NCBI RefSeq assembly: GCF_025751535.1
Contig: NZ_JAOWLC010000011.1
Location: forward strand, 62,001-126,000
DNA length: 64,000 nucleotides
Direction of reading: 5' to 3'
DNA from: Lentibacter sp. XHP0401
GTDB lineage: Bacteria; Pseudomonadota; Alphaproteobacteria; Rhodobacterales; Rhodobacteraceae
This document shows, piece by piece, positions 18,265-28,248 of this stretch. The position numbers were made by a program, and so were the translations under genes. The stretch's first letter is position 1, and every line of letters starts with the position of its first letter. Under the pieces are notes generated by a model. It saw only the letters and a program-made list of their open reading frames with translations. It was not told the origin of the DNA and made no database searches.

Positions 18265-20729
18265 TGATGAAACAGCTTACTCTTCCGATCATGGCCGCGC
18301 TCTGGGTGGCACAGGCAGTCAGCGGCAACAGCCAAAGCCTTCAGCCCCGTATTGACGAGCTGGCCGCCGGCATGGACGACTTTGCCCCCCAAGTGGAAGA
18401 GTTGCCGCTCGAAGAGATCACGGATGACTTCGGCGCGCCCGAAGATGCGCCCGAAGCGGTGCAAACGGCTCCGGAACAGACCACAGAGCAGCTCGCACCC
18501 GAACAGCCGGCCGCCACTGTCGCCGTTATCCCCGAAGGCTGGAAAACCCACAGCCTGCTCGGCATCACCTTCGCCGCCCCCACCGATTGGCAGCTTATGA
18601 GCGACCCCGATGATGAAGACGAGCTGAACCTCGGCAAATTCAACATGACAGAAAAGCGCGCCGTCGCCCTGATGGTCGAACGCCAGCATCCGGGCGGCGT
18701 CGACGGGTTTGAACAAGAAATGGAAGGCCTGCCAAAACAAGCCGCGCGCGATATGGCGCTTGATCTGTCCAGTGCCGAGCAGTCCATAACCTACCCCGAG
18801 CCTATCATCGCCCCCGATGGCCGCCGCCTTCTGCGCAAGGTATTCACCCTGCGCGCGGGCGATTTCTTCGTCTATTCGCACCTCTTTTACAAAGAAGACG
18901 CCGATGAGCGCGGCGGCAACGACACCCTGATGGTGATGGCGGTCAACACCCCCGAGGCCGAGGCCATGGCCGTCATCGAGCCACTCCTCGGGACAGTGGC
19001 CCTAGAAGCCGCCCCGCCACCCGAGCCGGATGTGGGCCTCGACGGATTGCTCAACTACATGATGCCTCCCGCCAAAGGCTGGAAGCGCTACCAAAGCAGC
19101 TCCGACTATATCACATTCCTGACAACCCCCACCATGAGCGCCTCCTTCATCGTCGAAACCGGCTACCGCGCCCGCAGCAGTTGGGACGCGGATGATGAGT
19201 TCGCCAACGCGCCCCAAACATCACGCGGTGAAATTTTCGGCTTGCCCGCCGACATCAAGCAAGGGCTGACAAACGCAAGCCATATGCAAGTCGGTGTCAA
19301 ATTCGTGCAAGCTCTGCGCACGGTCTACAAGCTCGACATCTGCATGCCCAACGGCGACCCTGTCGTTGTGCAGCAATACGCGGCAGAAGAATGGTTGAAA
19401 ACCGCAGGCTATGACAGCTTGCTGGCCCCGATGAGCCTTGCACTCCCCGCCGAGGCCATCCCCTGCCCCGCCGAGGGCGCAGCCGTATCGGCCCCAAAAG
19501 TCATGCCGGCCACAGACTGGACGCGCTACACCAACAGCCGCTTCGGCACTTCTGTCAAATACCCGATCTCGCATTTTACCAGCACGAGTGAGCAAGCCGA
19601 AAACAGCGACGGGCAGACCTTCGCCAATCATGATCGCTCCGCCGAAATTCTGGTTTGGGGCGGGCACAACGCGCTCGAGCAAACAGCGCAGCAGATGGTC
19701 GATGACATTCTCGCCAACCATGCCGGAGCCGACATTCTTGCGCACAACGTGACAGCGCAGGGCTTCACCCTCAAGCTGCAAGCCAACGGTCAGGTCTTGC
19801 AACAGCACAGCGCGATTGTCGGGGGCGATATCCTGCACAACGTGCGCGTGCTTTACCCCGCTAATCAGGAAGACAACTACGGCCCCGTAGCACAGGAAGT
19901 GGTCGACTCGCTCAGCATAGCCCCGACAGCCCAAGCACCAACGACACAAGCGCCGGCAGCAAAGCCGCAAGCGCAAGCCGCCAAACCAACAAGCCCAAGC
20001 GACATGGAGCAGGCGTTCTGGAACAGCGTGTCAGGCACCTCGCAGACCGAGGGCTTTGAAGCCTATCTTGAACAGTGGCCAAACGGAGCCTACGCCGCCG
20101 AGGCCCGTGCGCGCATCGCCGGCCTGACAGCCCCTGCACCAGCCCCCGCCAGTGACCCTCAGGTCGAGCTGGCTTTCTGGCAGTCGGTTCAGAACTCGTC
20201 TGATCCGGCGATGTTTCAGGCTTACCTTGATCAATGGCCAAACGGCACTTTCGCCGTGCTCGCACGGCTCAATCTGAAGCGGCTTCAGGCAGTGGCTGTC
20301 ACACCCAATTCGCAGCCTGCGCCATCTCCTGCACCCGCCATACGGCAAGCGCCAAGCCCGCGCGGCTACTACACCCCCGCGCCCAAAACATCCGAGCGCG
20401 CCGCAATCATGGACGCTGCCCGCGTGCCGATGCTGCGCGAGTTGGGGCAGAGGGTCATCTTCCTCGTCAAAACCCTGCGCACCGATGGTGACTGGTGTTT
20501 CCTGATGGCCGAACCGCTTCAACCCAACGGCAACAAGCTGAACTGGCGCACAACCCCCTATGCCAACGACTGGGCCAATGACGCCATGAGCAACCTCGTG
20601 ATGGTCCTGATGCGCAAGCAAGGCAACGGCTGGCAAGTCATCGATTATGTTGTCGGGCCAACAGATGTGCACTGGTATAACTGGATCGACGGCTACGGCC
20701 TGCCCGAAAGGCTGTTCACCCCGGGCTAA
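18264..20729 (+). CDS. Large secreted repeat protein of unknown function
   Basis: About 821 residues with a signal peptide (MMKQLTLPIMAALWVAQAVS); the ATG overlaps the stop of the previous gene, and a second ATG follows at 18267. Three related segments start with tryptophan-aromatic motifs (GWKTHSLLGITFAAP, GWKRYQSSSDYITF, DWTRYTNSRFGTSVKYP). Then come two copies of a roughly 40-residue helical repeat, EQAFWNSVSG...AYLEQWPNGAYA and ELAFWQSVQN...AYLDQWPNGTFA, separated by Pro/Ala linkers. The latter repeat is known from alphaproteobacterial caspase-like and secreted proteins. The C-terminal domain has no recognised family. Confidence 0.72.
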   Translation: MMKQLTLPIMAALWVAQAVSGNSQSLQPRIDELAAGMDDFAPQVEELPLEEITDDFGAPEDAPEAVQTAPEQTTEQLAPEQPAATVAVIPEGWKTHSLLGITFAAPTDWQLMSDPDDEDELNLGKFNMTEKRAVALMVERQHPGGVDGFEQEMEGLPKQAARDMALDLSSAEQSITYPEPIIAPDGRRLLRKVFTLRAGDFFVYSHLFYKEDADERGGNDTLMVMAVNTPEAEAMAVIEPLLGTVALEAAPPPEPDVGLDGLLNYMMPPAKGWKRYQSSSDYITFLTTPTMSASFIVETGYRARSSWDADDEFANAPQTSRGEIFGLPADIKQGLTNASHMQVGVKFVQALRTVYKLDICMPNGDPVVVQQYAAEEWLKTAGYDSLLAPMSLALPAEAIPCPAEGAAVSAPKVMPATDWTRYTNSRFGTSVKYPISHFTSTSEQAENSDGQTFANHDRSAEILVWGGHNALEQTAQQMVDDILANHAGADILAHNVTAQGFTLKLQANGQVLQQHSAIVGGDILHNVRVLYPANQEDNYGPVAQEVVDSLSIAPTAQAPTTQAPAAKPQAQAAKPTSPSDMEQAFWNSVSGTSQTEGFEAYLEQWPNGAYAAEARARIAGLTAPAPAPASDPQVELAFWQSVQNSSDPAMFQAYLDQWPNGTFAVLARLNLKRLQAVAVTPNSQPAPSPAPAIRQAPSPRGYYTPAPKTSERAAIMDAARVPMLRELGQRVIFLVKTLRTDGDWCFLMAEPLQPNGNKLNWRTTPYANDWANDAMSNLVMVLMRKQGNGWQVIDYVVGPTDVHWYNWIDGYGLPERLFTPG

Positions 20730-20736
20730 GCGCTTC

Positions 20737-20761
20737 AGGGCGCGGCAACAGTCCGCGCCCT
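20737..20761. terminator. Bidirectional hairpin between secreted pair and hutC
   Basis: Perfect 9-bp inverted repeat AGGGCGCGG / CCGCGCCCT around a 7-base loop, placed between convergent genes and touching the hutC stop codon. Confidence 0.55.
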
Positions 20762-21465
20762 CAGGCCTTTTGCGTCAAAAGCTGGTAATTGGGCCGCGTT
20801 ACCGAGCGCACCGTGGTAATCGGCACATCACCAAGCCATGTGGTCCGCTCGATCACAAGCAATGCCGCGCCCGGCATAGCCTCCATCCGCTCCGCAATCC
20901 TGTCATCCGCGTTCACTGCATAAAGCCGCACATCACAGCGGCTATAGGGCTTGTTGCGCACCAGCCACTCGTTGGCAGAGTCGCGCGTCAGGTCCACCGC
21001 TTCAATCTCGGCACAGCTCTCAAGGTTCACCCAGCGGTCCTCGAAAACATAGGCGCGCTGGTCGGCCAGATGCAGCGCCTCGACATGCAGCATCTCCTCG
21101 GGTGCACTCAGCCCGAAACTCGCCGCCACCGACAAGGGCGTCATCTCTCGCGCCTGATGCACAAGCTGATAACCGTAGACCGCGCCCTTGGCTTCCACTT
21201 CCACCCGTGTAATCGGAATATCCAGCACCGCCCGCGTCACTGGGTCGGGGCGCACATGCGTTCCACCCTTGCGCTTGCGTTCCACAACACCCGCATCAGC
21301 CAGGTCCTGCATCGCCCGCTGCACTGTCGAGCGCGCGCAGCCCAGCTCCTCGGCAATGTCCTCATCGCGCGGCAGCTTGTCACCGGGCCGATATGTGCGG
21401 TCCAGGACCCGCCCCTGAAGTGTATCCCGAATATCCTGCCAGCTGCTACGGTGTGCACTCGTCAA
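20761..21465 (-). CDS. hutC: Histidine utilisation repressor, GntR/HutC family
   Basis: 234 residues from a TTG start at 21465 that overlaps the hutF stop codon; longer frames would run into hutF. N-terminal winged helix (SWQDIRDTLQGRVLDRTYRPG, LPRDEDIAEELGCARSTVQRAM), then a UTRA ligand domain ending in ITTVRSVTRPNYQLL. HutC binds urocanate and releases hut operators. Translational coupling with hutF and the palindrome upstream of hutI support self-contained regulation. Confidence 0.9.
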   Translation of the reverse strand: MTSAHRSSWQDIRDTLQGRVLDRTYRPGDKLPRDEDIAEELGCARSTVQRAMQDLADAGVVERKRKGGTHVRPDPVTRAVLDIPITRVEVEAKGAVYGYQLVHQAREMTPLSVAASFGLSAPEEMLHVEALHLADQRAYVFEDRWVNLESCAEIEAVDLTRDSANEWLVRNKPYSRCDVRLYAVNADDRIAERMEAMPGAALLVIERTTWLGDVPITTVRSVTRPNYQLLTQKA

Positions 21466-22844
21466 ATGTCTTGTCCCAATCGTTCTACAACCTGTTGAAA
21501 GCGCTGCATCGTTGCCTCGCGCTTCGCGTGTCGGCCTTCCCTTACAACATGTCGCCCCGCAGACCAAACATCTTGCACACAGCCCTGCCCGTGCCCGCCA
21601 AAGACCAGCGTATCCAGCGCCGTATCTCCCCTACGGTTGCACAGCCAAGCATTGTCCGCGCTCACGCCCACAAGGTCGGCCCACTGCCCCTCTTCAATCC
21701 GCCCCGAAGCGCGGCCGGCCGCCTGCGCCCCGCCCTGAGCAGCGACTTCAACAAGCACCCGCCCCGTCGAGCGCTCCGCCGTCGCCAAAGCCGCGCGTGA
21801 ACGGTCGCGCAAACGCTGCGAGTATTCCAGCGTCCGAAGCTCATCAAAATAAGCGATATGCACGTTTGAATCCGAGCCAAAGCCAACACGCCCGCCATGG
21901 GCCAGATACGCGACCCCGTTGAATATCCCGTCCCCAAGGCTCGACTCTGTGATGGGGCAAAGCCCCGCAACAGCCTGCGTGCGGGCCAAAGCCTCGGTCT
22001 CGCTCGCCGTCATCTGCGTGCAGTGAATGAGACACCAGCGCGCATTCACCTCATGGTTGGCCAAAAGCCAGTCCACAGGCCGCGCGCCCCAAGCCGCTTC
22101 AACTTCCTCAACTTCCGCCACCTGCTCGGCGAGATGCATATGCACGGGCCCCTGCCCCGCAATGCCTAAAGCAGCGCTCATCCCCGCCGCATCAACAGCC
22201 CTCAAAGAATGCGGCGCAACGCCGATACCGTAGTCCGTGTGGCTGCCCCGCACAGCTTTGCTCGCCGCCTCATGCAGCTTCACATACCCGTCAGGCGTGT
22301 TGCCAAACCGCTGCTGCCCGCCCTGAAGCGGGCGGCTGTCACAACCGCCCCACTGATAGAGCACAGGCAAAAGCGTGAGGCCAATGCCCACGCCCTCCGC
22401 CGCCGCCACAATCCGCTCGGAAAGCTCGCCAAGGTTTGCGTAAGCCTTCCCGCCCACATCGTGATGCAGATAATGAAACTCGGCCACGCCAGCATATCCC
22501 GCCTCAAGCATTTCCAGAAACACCTGCGCCGCAATCGCCTCGATGTCATCAGGCGTGAGCCGGTCGAGATACCGATACATAAGCCGCCGCCACGTCCAGA
22601 AACTGTCAGAGGGGTCAGGCCCGCGCATCTCGGTCAGCCCCGACATGGCCCGCTGAAAAGCGTGGCTGTGCAGGTTCACCGCCGCAGGCAGAAGCAAGTC
22701 CACCGCGCTGTCCGCAGCACCGTTCTGAGGCCCAACAGAAGCGATTCTCCCATCCGCACCAATCCGCACCGCAACATCGTTCACCCAGCCCTCAGGCGTA
22801 AGCACTTGTTTTGCATGAATAACTGTCACAGTTTCTGGCTCCAT
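21462..22844 (-). CDS. hutF: Formimidoylglutamate deiminase
   Basis: 460 residues, amidohydrolase fold. The metal motif LHSHAFQRAMSGLTEMRG, FWTWRRLMYRY and HMHLAEQVAEVEE are HutF signatures. It converts N-formimidoyl-L-glutamate to N-formyl-L-glutamate and ammonia, committing the pathway to the five-step route with HutG. It is transcribed divergently from hutIGU and is coupled to hutC. Confidence 0.94.
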   Translation of the reverse strand: MEPETVTVIHAKQVLTPEGWVNDVAVRIGADGRIASVGPQNGAADSAVDLLLPAAVNLHSHAFQRAMSGLTEMRGPDPSDSFWTWRRLMYRYLDRLTPDDIEAIAAQVFLEMLEAGYAGVAEFHYLHHDVGGKAYANLGELSERIVAAAEGVGIGLTLLPVLYQWGGCDSRPLQGGQQRFGNTPDGYVKLHEAASKAVRGSHTDYGIGVAPHSLRAVDAAGMSAALGIAGQGPVHMHLAEQVAEVEEVEAAWGARPVDWLLANHEVNARWCLIHCTQMTASETEALARTQAVAGLCPITESSLGDGIFNGVAYLAHGGRVGFGSDSNVHIAYFDELRTLEYSQRLRDRSRAALATAERSTGRVLVEVAAQGGAQAAGRASGRIEEGQWADLVGVSADNAWLCNRRGDTALDTLVFGGHGQGCVQDVWSAGRHVVREGRHAKREATMQRFQQVVERLGQDI

Positions 22845-22854
22845 CGAGATATCG

Positions 22855-22881
22855 TTGACATTTTATGTAGCTACATATTAT
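22855..22881. promoter_or_regulatory. hut operator and promoter
   Basis: TATGTAGCTACATA (22864-22877) is a perfect 14-bp palindrome in the hutF/hutI divergent promoter. It starts three bases after a -35-like TTGACA (22855-22860) and runs into a TATTAT -10-like sequence, so a bound repressor would cover the spacer. HutC is the obvious candidate. Confidence 0.65.
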
Positions 22882-22912
22882 TGATAAGATGGAAATTAAG
22901 CAAGGATGCGAT

Positions 22913-24118
22913 ATGTCAGCGCCCCATGTCTACACCGATGCAACTCTCGCCACGATGTGCCCCGATGCAGGCGACTATGGCCTGATCGAACACGGCGCTA
23001 TCGTCACAAACGGCGCAGAAATCGCATGGGCCGGCCCGGCAGCCGATCTCCCCTCCGCCTATAAAAATGCAAAAACAACCTCGCTTGAGGGCCGTCTCGT
23101 CACCCCCGCACTGATAGATTGTCACACGCATATCGTCCACGGTGGCAACCGCGCGCTCGAGTTTGAGATGCGCCTCAATGGCGCAAGCTACGAAGAGGTC
23201 GCCCGTGCGGGCGGCGGCATCGTCTCCACAGTCACCGCCACGCGCGAAACCTCCGAGGACGACCTGCTCAAAGCCGCCCTCACCCGCGCCGATGCGCTTA
23301 TCGCCGAAGGCGTCAGCACAATAGAAGTCAAGTCAGGCTATGGCCTCGACATCGAGACAGAGCTCAAAATGCTCCGCGTGGCCCGCACCATAGCCAAGCA
23401 ACGCCCCGTGCACATCAGCACAAGCTTTCTCGGCGCACATGCCGCCCCCAAAGGCGCCGATCCTGACGCCTACATCGACACGGTCTGCATCCCCGCCCTC
23501 AAAGCCGCCCATGCCGAAGGCCTCGTCGATATGGTCGACGGCTTCTGCGAAGGCATCGCCTTTGACGTGCCCCAAATCACCCGCGTGTTTGACGTGGCGC
23601 GCGCCCTCGGCCTGCCCGTAAAGCTCCACGCAGAACAACTCAGTAACATCGGCGGCACACAGCTTGCAGCCCGATACTGTGCGCAGTCCGCCGATCATAT
23701 CGAATACGCAAATGAGGCCGATGCAGCCGCGCTTGCCGCCTCGGATACAGTCGCCGTCCTTCTCCCCGGCGCGTTTTACACATTGCACGAAACTCAGAAG
23801 CCCCCCGTCGCCGCCCTGCGCAAACACGGCGTCCCCATGGCATTGGCAACCGATTGGAACCCCGGATCTTCCCCCCTCGGCTCACTCCTGCTCACCATGA
23901 ATATGGGCTGCACCCTCTTCGGCCTCACACCAGCCGAGGCGCTCGCAGGCACAACCCGCCACGCCGCCAAAGCCCTCGGCCTTGCAGACAGCGGCACGCT
24001 AGAAGCAGGCAACCGCGCCGACTTCGCCGTATGGAACGTGCAAACCCCCGCAGAGCTCTCCTATGGCATCGGCATCAACCCGCTCCACAAACGTGTCTTC
24101 GCAGGCCAAACGACATGA
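22913..24118 (+). CDS. hutI: Imidazolonepropionase
   Basis: 401 residues from the ATG at 22913 with AAGGA 6 bases upstream; an in-frame ATG at 22889 lacks a good site. Amidohydrolase with [19 protein letters not shown] near the N-terminus, [26 protein letters not shown] and the C-terminal [12 protein letters not shown]. It hydrolyses 4-imidazolone-5-propanoate to formimidoylglutamate, the substrate of HutF. It overlaps hutG by ATGA. Confidence 0.95.
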   Translation: MSAPHVYTDATLATMCPDAGDYGLIEHGAIVTNGAEIAWAGPAADLPSAYKNAKTTSLEGRLVTPALIDCHTHIVHGGNRALEFEMRLNGASYEEVARAGGGIVSTVTATRETSEDDLLKAALTRADALIAEGVSTIEVKSGYGLDIETELKMLRVARTIAKQRPVHISTSFLGAHAAPKGADPDAYIDTVCIPALKAAHAEGLVDMVDGFCEGIAFDVPQITRVFDVARALGLPVKLHAEQLSNIGGTQLAARYCAQSADHIEYANEADAAALAASDTVAVLLPGAFYTLHETQKPPVAALRKHGVPMALATDWNPGSSPLGSLLLTMNMGCTLFGLTPAEALAGTTRHAAKALGLADSGTLEAGNRADFAVWNVQTPAELSYGIGINPLHKRVFAGQTT

Positions 24119-24906
24119 GCTTTCTAGAAATCACCCGCGGCCAAAGCCCCCTCGTACTCGGCCTGCCCCACACGGGCACAGATCTGCCCGACGATGTGGC
24201 CGGCAAGCTCAACGCAACGGGCCGCGCGCTGGCCGATACCGACTGGCACATCCACACGCTCTACGCGGGTCTCGTGCCCGATGTCACAACCATACGCACC
24301 CGTATTCACCGTTACGCGATCGATGCCAACCGCGACCCATCGGGTGTCTCGCTTTACCCGGGCCAGAACACAACGGGCCTCTGCCCCACGACAGACTTTG
24401 ACGGCACGCCCATTTACCTGTCAGGCCAGGAGCCGGACACCGCCGAAGTCGAGCGCCGCCGCACCGCCTATCACGCGCCCTACCATGCCGCACTTGAGGC
24501 AGAGATGGAGCGTGTCGCAGCCCTCCACGGCTTCGCAATCCTCTATGATTGTCATTCGATCCGCTCCCACATCCCCTTCCTCTTCGAAGGCACACTCCCC
24601 GATTTCAACATCGGCACAAACCTGGGCAAAACCTGCGCACCAAGCATCGAAAGCGCAGTGCACGAAATCTGCCAAAGCGCACAAAATTACACCTCCGTCC
24701 TCAACGGCCGCTTCAAAGGCGGCTGGACAACCCGCCACTATGGCCGCCCATCAAAAAACTGGCATGCCATCCAGATGGAACTCGCCCAATCAACCCACCT
24801 CACGCAGGAAAGCCCCCCCTTCGCCTATGACGAGGCCAAGGCCGAAGCCCTGCGCAAGCCCTTAAAACTCATCCTCACATCCTTGCAAAACTGGAGTCCC
24901 TCATGA
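24115..24906 (+). CDS. hutG: N-formylglutamate deformylase
   Basis: 263 residues from the ATG overlapping the hutI stop. FGase-family features: [57 protein letters not shown]. It produces glutamate and formate from N-formylglutamate. It overlaps hutU by four bases, so hutI-hutG-hutU is one tightly coupled transcript. Histidine ammonia-lyase is not found between these genes. Confidence 0.94.
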   Translation: MSFLEITRGQSPLVLGLPHTGTDLPDDVAGKLNATGRALADTDWHIHTLYAGLVPDVTTIRTRIHRYAIDANRDPSGVSLYPGQNTTGLCPTTDFDGTPIYLSGQEPDTAEVERRRTAYHAPYHAALEAEMERVAALHGFAILYDCHSIRSHIPFLFEGTLPDFNIGTNLGKTCAPSIESAVHEICQSAQNYTSVLNGRFKGGWTTRHYGRPSKNWHAIQMELAQSTHLTQESPPFAYDEAKAEALRKPLKLILTSLQNWSPS

Positions 24907-26576
24907 GCAATCCGCGCAAAAACACCCGTGATATCTTCCCGCCCACAGGCACGAAGCTCAACGCTAAAAGCTGGATGACAGAAGCACCGCTCCGCATGCT
25001 GATGAACAACCTGCACCCCGACGTGGCCGAAAACCCGCACGAGCTTGTGGTTTACGGCGGCATCGGCCGCGCCGCCCGCACATGGGATGACTTTGACACC
25101 ATCGTGGCCTCCCTGAAAGACCTTGAGGCAGACGAAACCCTTGTGGTCCAGTCGGGCAAGCCCATCGCCATCGTCAAAACCCACACAGACGCCCCCCGCG
25201 TTCTGATTGCCAACTCAAACCTCGTGCCCCATTGGGCCACATGGGATCACTTCAACGAACTCGATAAAAAAGGCCTCATGATGTATGGCCAGATGACCGC
25301 CGGTTCGTGGATCTACATCGGTACGCAAGGCATCGTCCAAGGCACCTACGAAACCTTCGCCGAAGCGGGCCGCCAGCACTACGGCGGCAGCCTCAAAGGC
25401 AAATGGATTCTCACAGGCGGCCTCGGCGGCATGGGCGGCGCACAGCCCCTCGCAGCCGTCTTCGCGGGCGCCTGCTGCCTCGCGGTCGAGTGCAACCCCG
25501 ACAGCATCGACTTCCGCCTGCGCACAAAATACCTCGATGAGAAAGCCGAAACGCTTGATGAGGCGATGGAAATGATCGAGCGCTGGACCGCCGCAGGCGA
25601 GGCCAAATCCGTCGGCCTCCTCGGCAACGCCGCCGATATCTTCGCCGAAATCCACGCGCGCGGCATCCGCCCCGATATCGTCACCGACCAGACAAGCGCC
25701 CATGATCCGCTGCACGGCTACCTCCCCCAAGGCTGGACAATGGCCGAGTGGAAGCAAAAGCAGGAAACCGCGCCCAAAGAAGTCGAAAAAGCCGCGCGGG
25801 CGAGCATGAAAGTGCACGTCAAAGCCATGGTCGATTTCTGGAACGATGGCGTCCCCACGCTCGACTACGGCAACAACATCCGACAGGTCGCTCAGGAAGA
25901 AGGGCTGGAAAATGCCTTCGCCTTCCCGGGCTTCGTCCCTGCCTATATCCGCCCGCTCTTCTGCCGCGGCGTTGGCCCCTTCCGCTGGGTAGCGCTCTCG
26001 GGTGATCCTGAAGATATCTACAAAACCGACCAGAAGATGAAAGAGCTCTTCCCCGAAAACGAGCATCTGCACAACTGGCTCGACATGGCCCGCGAACGCA
26101 TCGCCTTCCAGGGCCTTCCCGCGCGCATCTGCTGGATCGGCCTCAATGAACGCCACAAAGCTGGCCTCGCCTTCAACGAAATGGTCGCCAACGGCGAGCT
26201 TAAAGCCCCCATCGTCATTGGCCGTGATCATCTGGACTCTGGCTCCGTGGCGTCGCCCAACCGTGAAACCGAAGCCATGAAAGACGGCTCCGATGCGGTC
26301 TCCGACTGGCCCCTCCTCAACGCGCTGGTCAACACCGCCTCTGGCGCCACATGGGTCTCGCTACACCACGGCGGCGGCGTTGGCATGGGCTTCTCGCAGC
26401 ACTCCGGCGTCGTCATCTGCGCCGACGGCACGCCAGAGGCCGCCAAGCGCCTTGAGCGCGTCCTGTGGAACGATCCCGCCTCTGGCGTCTGGCGTCACGC
26501 CGATGCAGGCTACGAAGAAGCGCTCGATTGCGCCCGCGTCAACAAGCTCCGCTTACCCGGGATACTCGGAAACTAA
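24903..26576 (+). CDS. hutU: Urocanate hydratase
   Basis: 557 residues, usual length. NAD-binding and core motifs: [79 protein letters not shown]. It hydrates urocanate to imidazolonepropionate. Last gene of the hut operon; a TRAP transporter starts 27 bases later on the same strand and might be co-transcribed. Confidence 0.96.
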   Translation: MSNPRKNTRDIFPPTGTKLNAKSWMTEAPLRMLMNNLHPDVAENPHELVVYGGIGRAARTWDDFDTIVASLKDLEADETLVVQSGKPIAIVKTHTDAPRVLIANSNLVPHWATWDHFNELDKKGLMMYGQMTAGSWIYIGTQGIVQGTYETFAEAGRQHYGGSLKGKWILTGGLGGMGGAQPLAAVFAGACCLAVECNPDSIDFRLRTKYLDEKAETLDEAMEMIERWTAAGEAKSVGLLGNAADIFAEIHARGIRPDIVTDQTSAHDPLHGYLPQGWTMAEWKQKQETAPKEVEKAARASMKVHVKAMVDFWNDGVPTLDYGNNIRQVAQEEGLENAFAFPGFVPAYIRPLFCRGVGPFRWVALSGDPEDIYKTDQKMKELFPENEHLHNWLDMARERIAFQGLPARICWIGLNERHKAGLAFNEMVANGELKAPIVIGRDHLDSGSVASPNRETEAMKDGSDAVSDWPLLNALVNTASGATWVSLHHGGGVGMGFSQHSGVVICADGTPEAAKRLERVLWNDPASGVWRHADAGYEEALDCARVNKLRLPGILGN

Positions 26577-26603
26577 CAACCAAACCAAAAAGGGAGACGA
26601 CCA

Positions 26604-27689
26604 ATGGACAGAAGAAAGTTTATCACAACAGGCGTTCTGGGGGCCGCTGCCGCCCCGCTGGCAACGCCCGCGATTGCACAGGACGTGCAGCAATGGAAGA
26701 TGGTCACAGCTTGGCCCAAAAACCTGCCTGGCCCGGGTGTTGCGGCTCAAGTGCTGGCAGACCGGATCACCACGCTTTCGGGCGGGCGTATCGAAGTCAA
26801 ACTCTTTGCCGCAGGCGAGCTTGTCCCCGGTCGCGGCGTATTTGATGCCGTCAGCGAAGGCACAGCCGAGCTCTATCACGCGGTTCCCGCCTACTGGGGC
26901 AGTAAGTCCAAAGGCATCCTCCTCTTCGGCTCACAGCCCTTCGGCCTGCGCGCAGACGAGCAATTCGGCTGGCTCTATCACGGCGGCGGACAAGCGCTCT
27001 ATGACGAGATGTATGGCCGCTTCGGCATCAAACCTTTCCTCTGTGGCAACTCAGGCCCGCAGTGGGGCGGTTGGTTCCGCAACGAGATCAACTCGGTCGA
27101 AGACCTCAAAGGCCTCAAATTCCGCACCACAGGTCTGGCGTCTGAAATGTGCGCCAAGCTCGGCATGGCGGCAGAGGCCATGAGCGGCCCTGCAATGTTC
27201 CAGGCGCTGCAAACAGGCGCCCTGGATGCGGGCGAGTTCATCGGCCCTTGGACCGACAGCGCATTGGGCTACCAGCAAGTCGCCAAGAACTACTACTGGC
27301 CAGGTGTCGGCGAACCATCATCAGCCGAGGAATGCGGTGTAAACGCAGCGGCCTTTGATGCCCTGCCTGATGATCTCAAACAGGTTGTCAGCCTTGCTTG
27401 CGAAAGCCTCTACAACCCCGTCTGGACCGAATACACCACCAAACACGCGCTCTCGCTCAAAAAGCTGGTCGAAGAAGACGGTGTTCAGGTCAAGATGTTC
27501 CCGCAGGATGTGATCGACGCGATGGGCGTTGCCGCAGCCGAGGTGATCGACGAGCTGCGTCAGGATGATGACGAGCTGGTCAAGCGCATCACCGAAAGCT
27601 TCGTAAGCTACCGGGACAGCGTCGGCGGCTACATGACCTTTGCCGACAACGGGCAGATGAACGCTCGCGCGCATGTGATGGGCTACTAG
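26604..27689 (+). CDS. TRAP transporter substrate-binding protein (TakP-like)
   Basis: 361 residues with a twin-arginine-type signal (MDRRKFITTGVLGAAA ... AIAQ). Resembles the DctP subgroup of TakP and 'mannitol/chloroaromatic' binding proteins: LFAAGELVPGRGVFDAVSEGTAEL, WLYHGGGQALYDEM, CGNSGPQWGGWFRNEI, ALQTGALDAGEFIGPW. This subgroup often takes 2-oxo acids or other organic acids as dimers. Ligand unknown. A ribosome site AAGGGAG precedes the ATG. Followed by a hairpin and the matching dctQM genes. Confidence 0.88.
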   Translation: MDRRKFITTGVLGAAAAPLATPAIAQDVQQWKMVTAWPKNLPGPGVAAQVLADRITTLSGGRIEVKLFAAGELVPGRGVFDAVSEGTAELYHAVPAYWGSKSKGILLFGSQPFGLRADEQFGWLYHGGGQALYDEMYGRFGIKPFLCGNSGPQWGGWFRNEINSVEDLKGLKFRTTGLASEMCAKLGMAAEAMSGPAMFQALQTGALDAGEFIGPWTDSALGYQQVAKNYYWPGVGEPSSAEECGVNAAAFDALPDDLKQVVSLACESLYNPVWTEYTTKHALSLKKLVEEDGVQVKMFPQDVIDAMGVAAAEVIDELRQDDDELVKRITESFVSYRDSVGGYMTFADNGQMNARAHVMGY

Positions 27690-27696
27690 GCAACAA

Positions 27697-27722
27697 GGCG
27701 CGCGGGATCCTCCCCGCGCGCC
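27697..27722 (+). terminator. Intra-operon hairpin after TRAP binding-protein gene
   Basis: GGCGCGCGGG / CCCGCGCGCC, a perfect 10-bp stem with a short loop between the binding-protein and dctQ genes, no T-run. Likely raises expression of the binding protein over the permease. Confidence 0.5.
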
Positions 27723-27744
27723 TCACCACATCGAGATTGGAGAC

Positions 27745-28248
27745 ATGCGAATGCTCAAGCTGGCTGACGGGATAGACGCACTCAACCGCACGGTGGCGCA
27801 TGTGCTGCGTTGGTTCGCACTTGCCATGGTGCTCATTCAGTTCAGCATCGTGATCAGCCGCTACGTGTTTGGCTTCAATTCAATCTGGATGCAGGAAAGC
27901 GTACTCTACCTGCACGCCACGCTCTTCATGCTCGCCGCAGGCTATACGCTCCTTGTCGATAAGCATGTACGCGTCGATATATTCTATGCCAAAGCCCCCC
28001 CCGCCAGACGCAGACAGATAGATATCGCGGGGCATTTGTTCCTTTTGCTCCCGTCGATGGCAGCGCTGGCATGGTGGTCATGGCCTTCCGTGCGCAATTC
28101 CTGGAAAATTCTCGAAGGCCCGATTTCGGTGGGTGGCATTGAGGCTGTGTTCCTTCTCAAGTCTCTGATCCCGCTCTTTTGTTTACTGGTCGCCCTGCAA
28201 TCACTGGCGATCCTCCTTCGGCTATTTGCCGGAAAGGACGCAGCATGA
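27745..28248 (+). CDS. TRAP transporter small permease (DctQ)
   Basis: 167 residues, four hydrophobic segments, with the DctQ features VISRYVFGFNSIWMQESVLYLHA and LVDKHVRVDIFYA near the middle. It scaffolds the large permease in the inner membrane. Its stop overlaps the ATG of the large permease gene. Confidence 0.9.
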   Translation: MRMLKLADGIDALNRTVAHVLRWFALAMVLIQFSIVISRYVFGFNSIWMQESVLYLHATLFMLAAGYTLLVDKHVRVDIFYAKAPPARRRQIDIAGHLFLLLPSMAALAWWSWPSVRNSWKILEGPISVGGIEAVFLLKSLIPLFCLLVALQSLAILLRLFAGKDAA

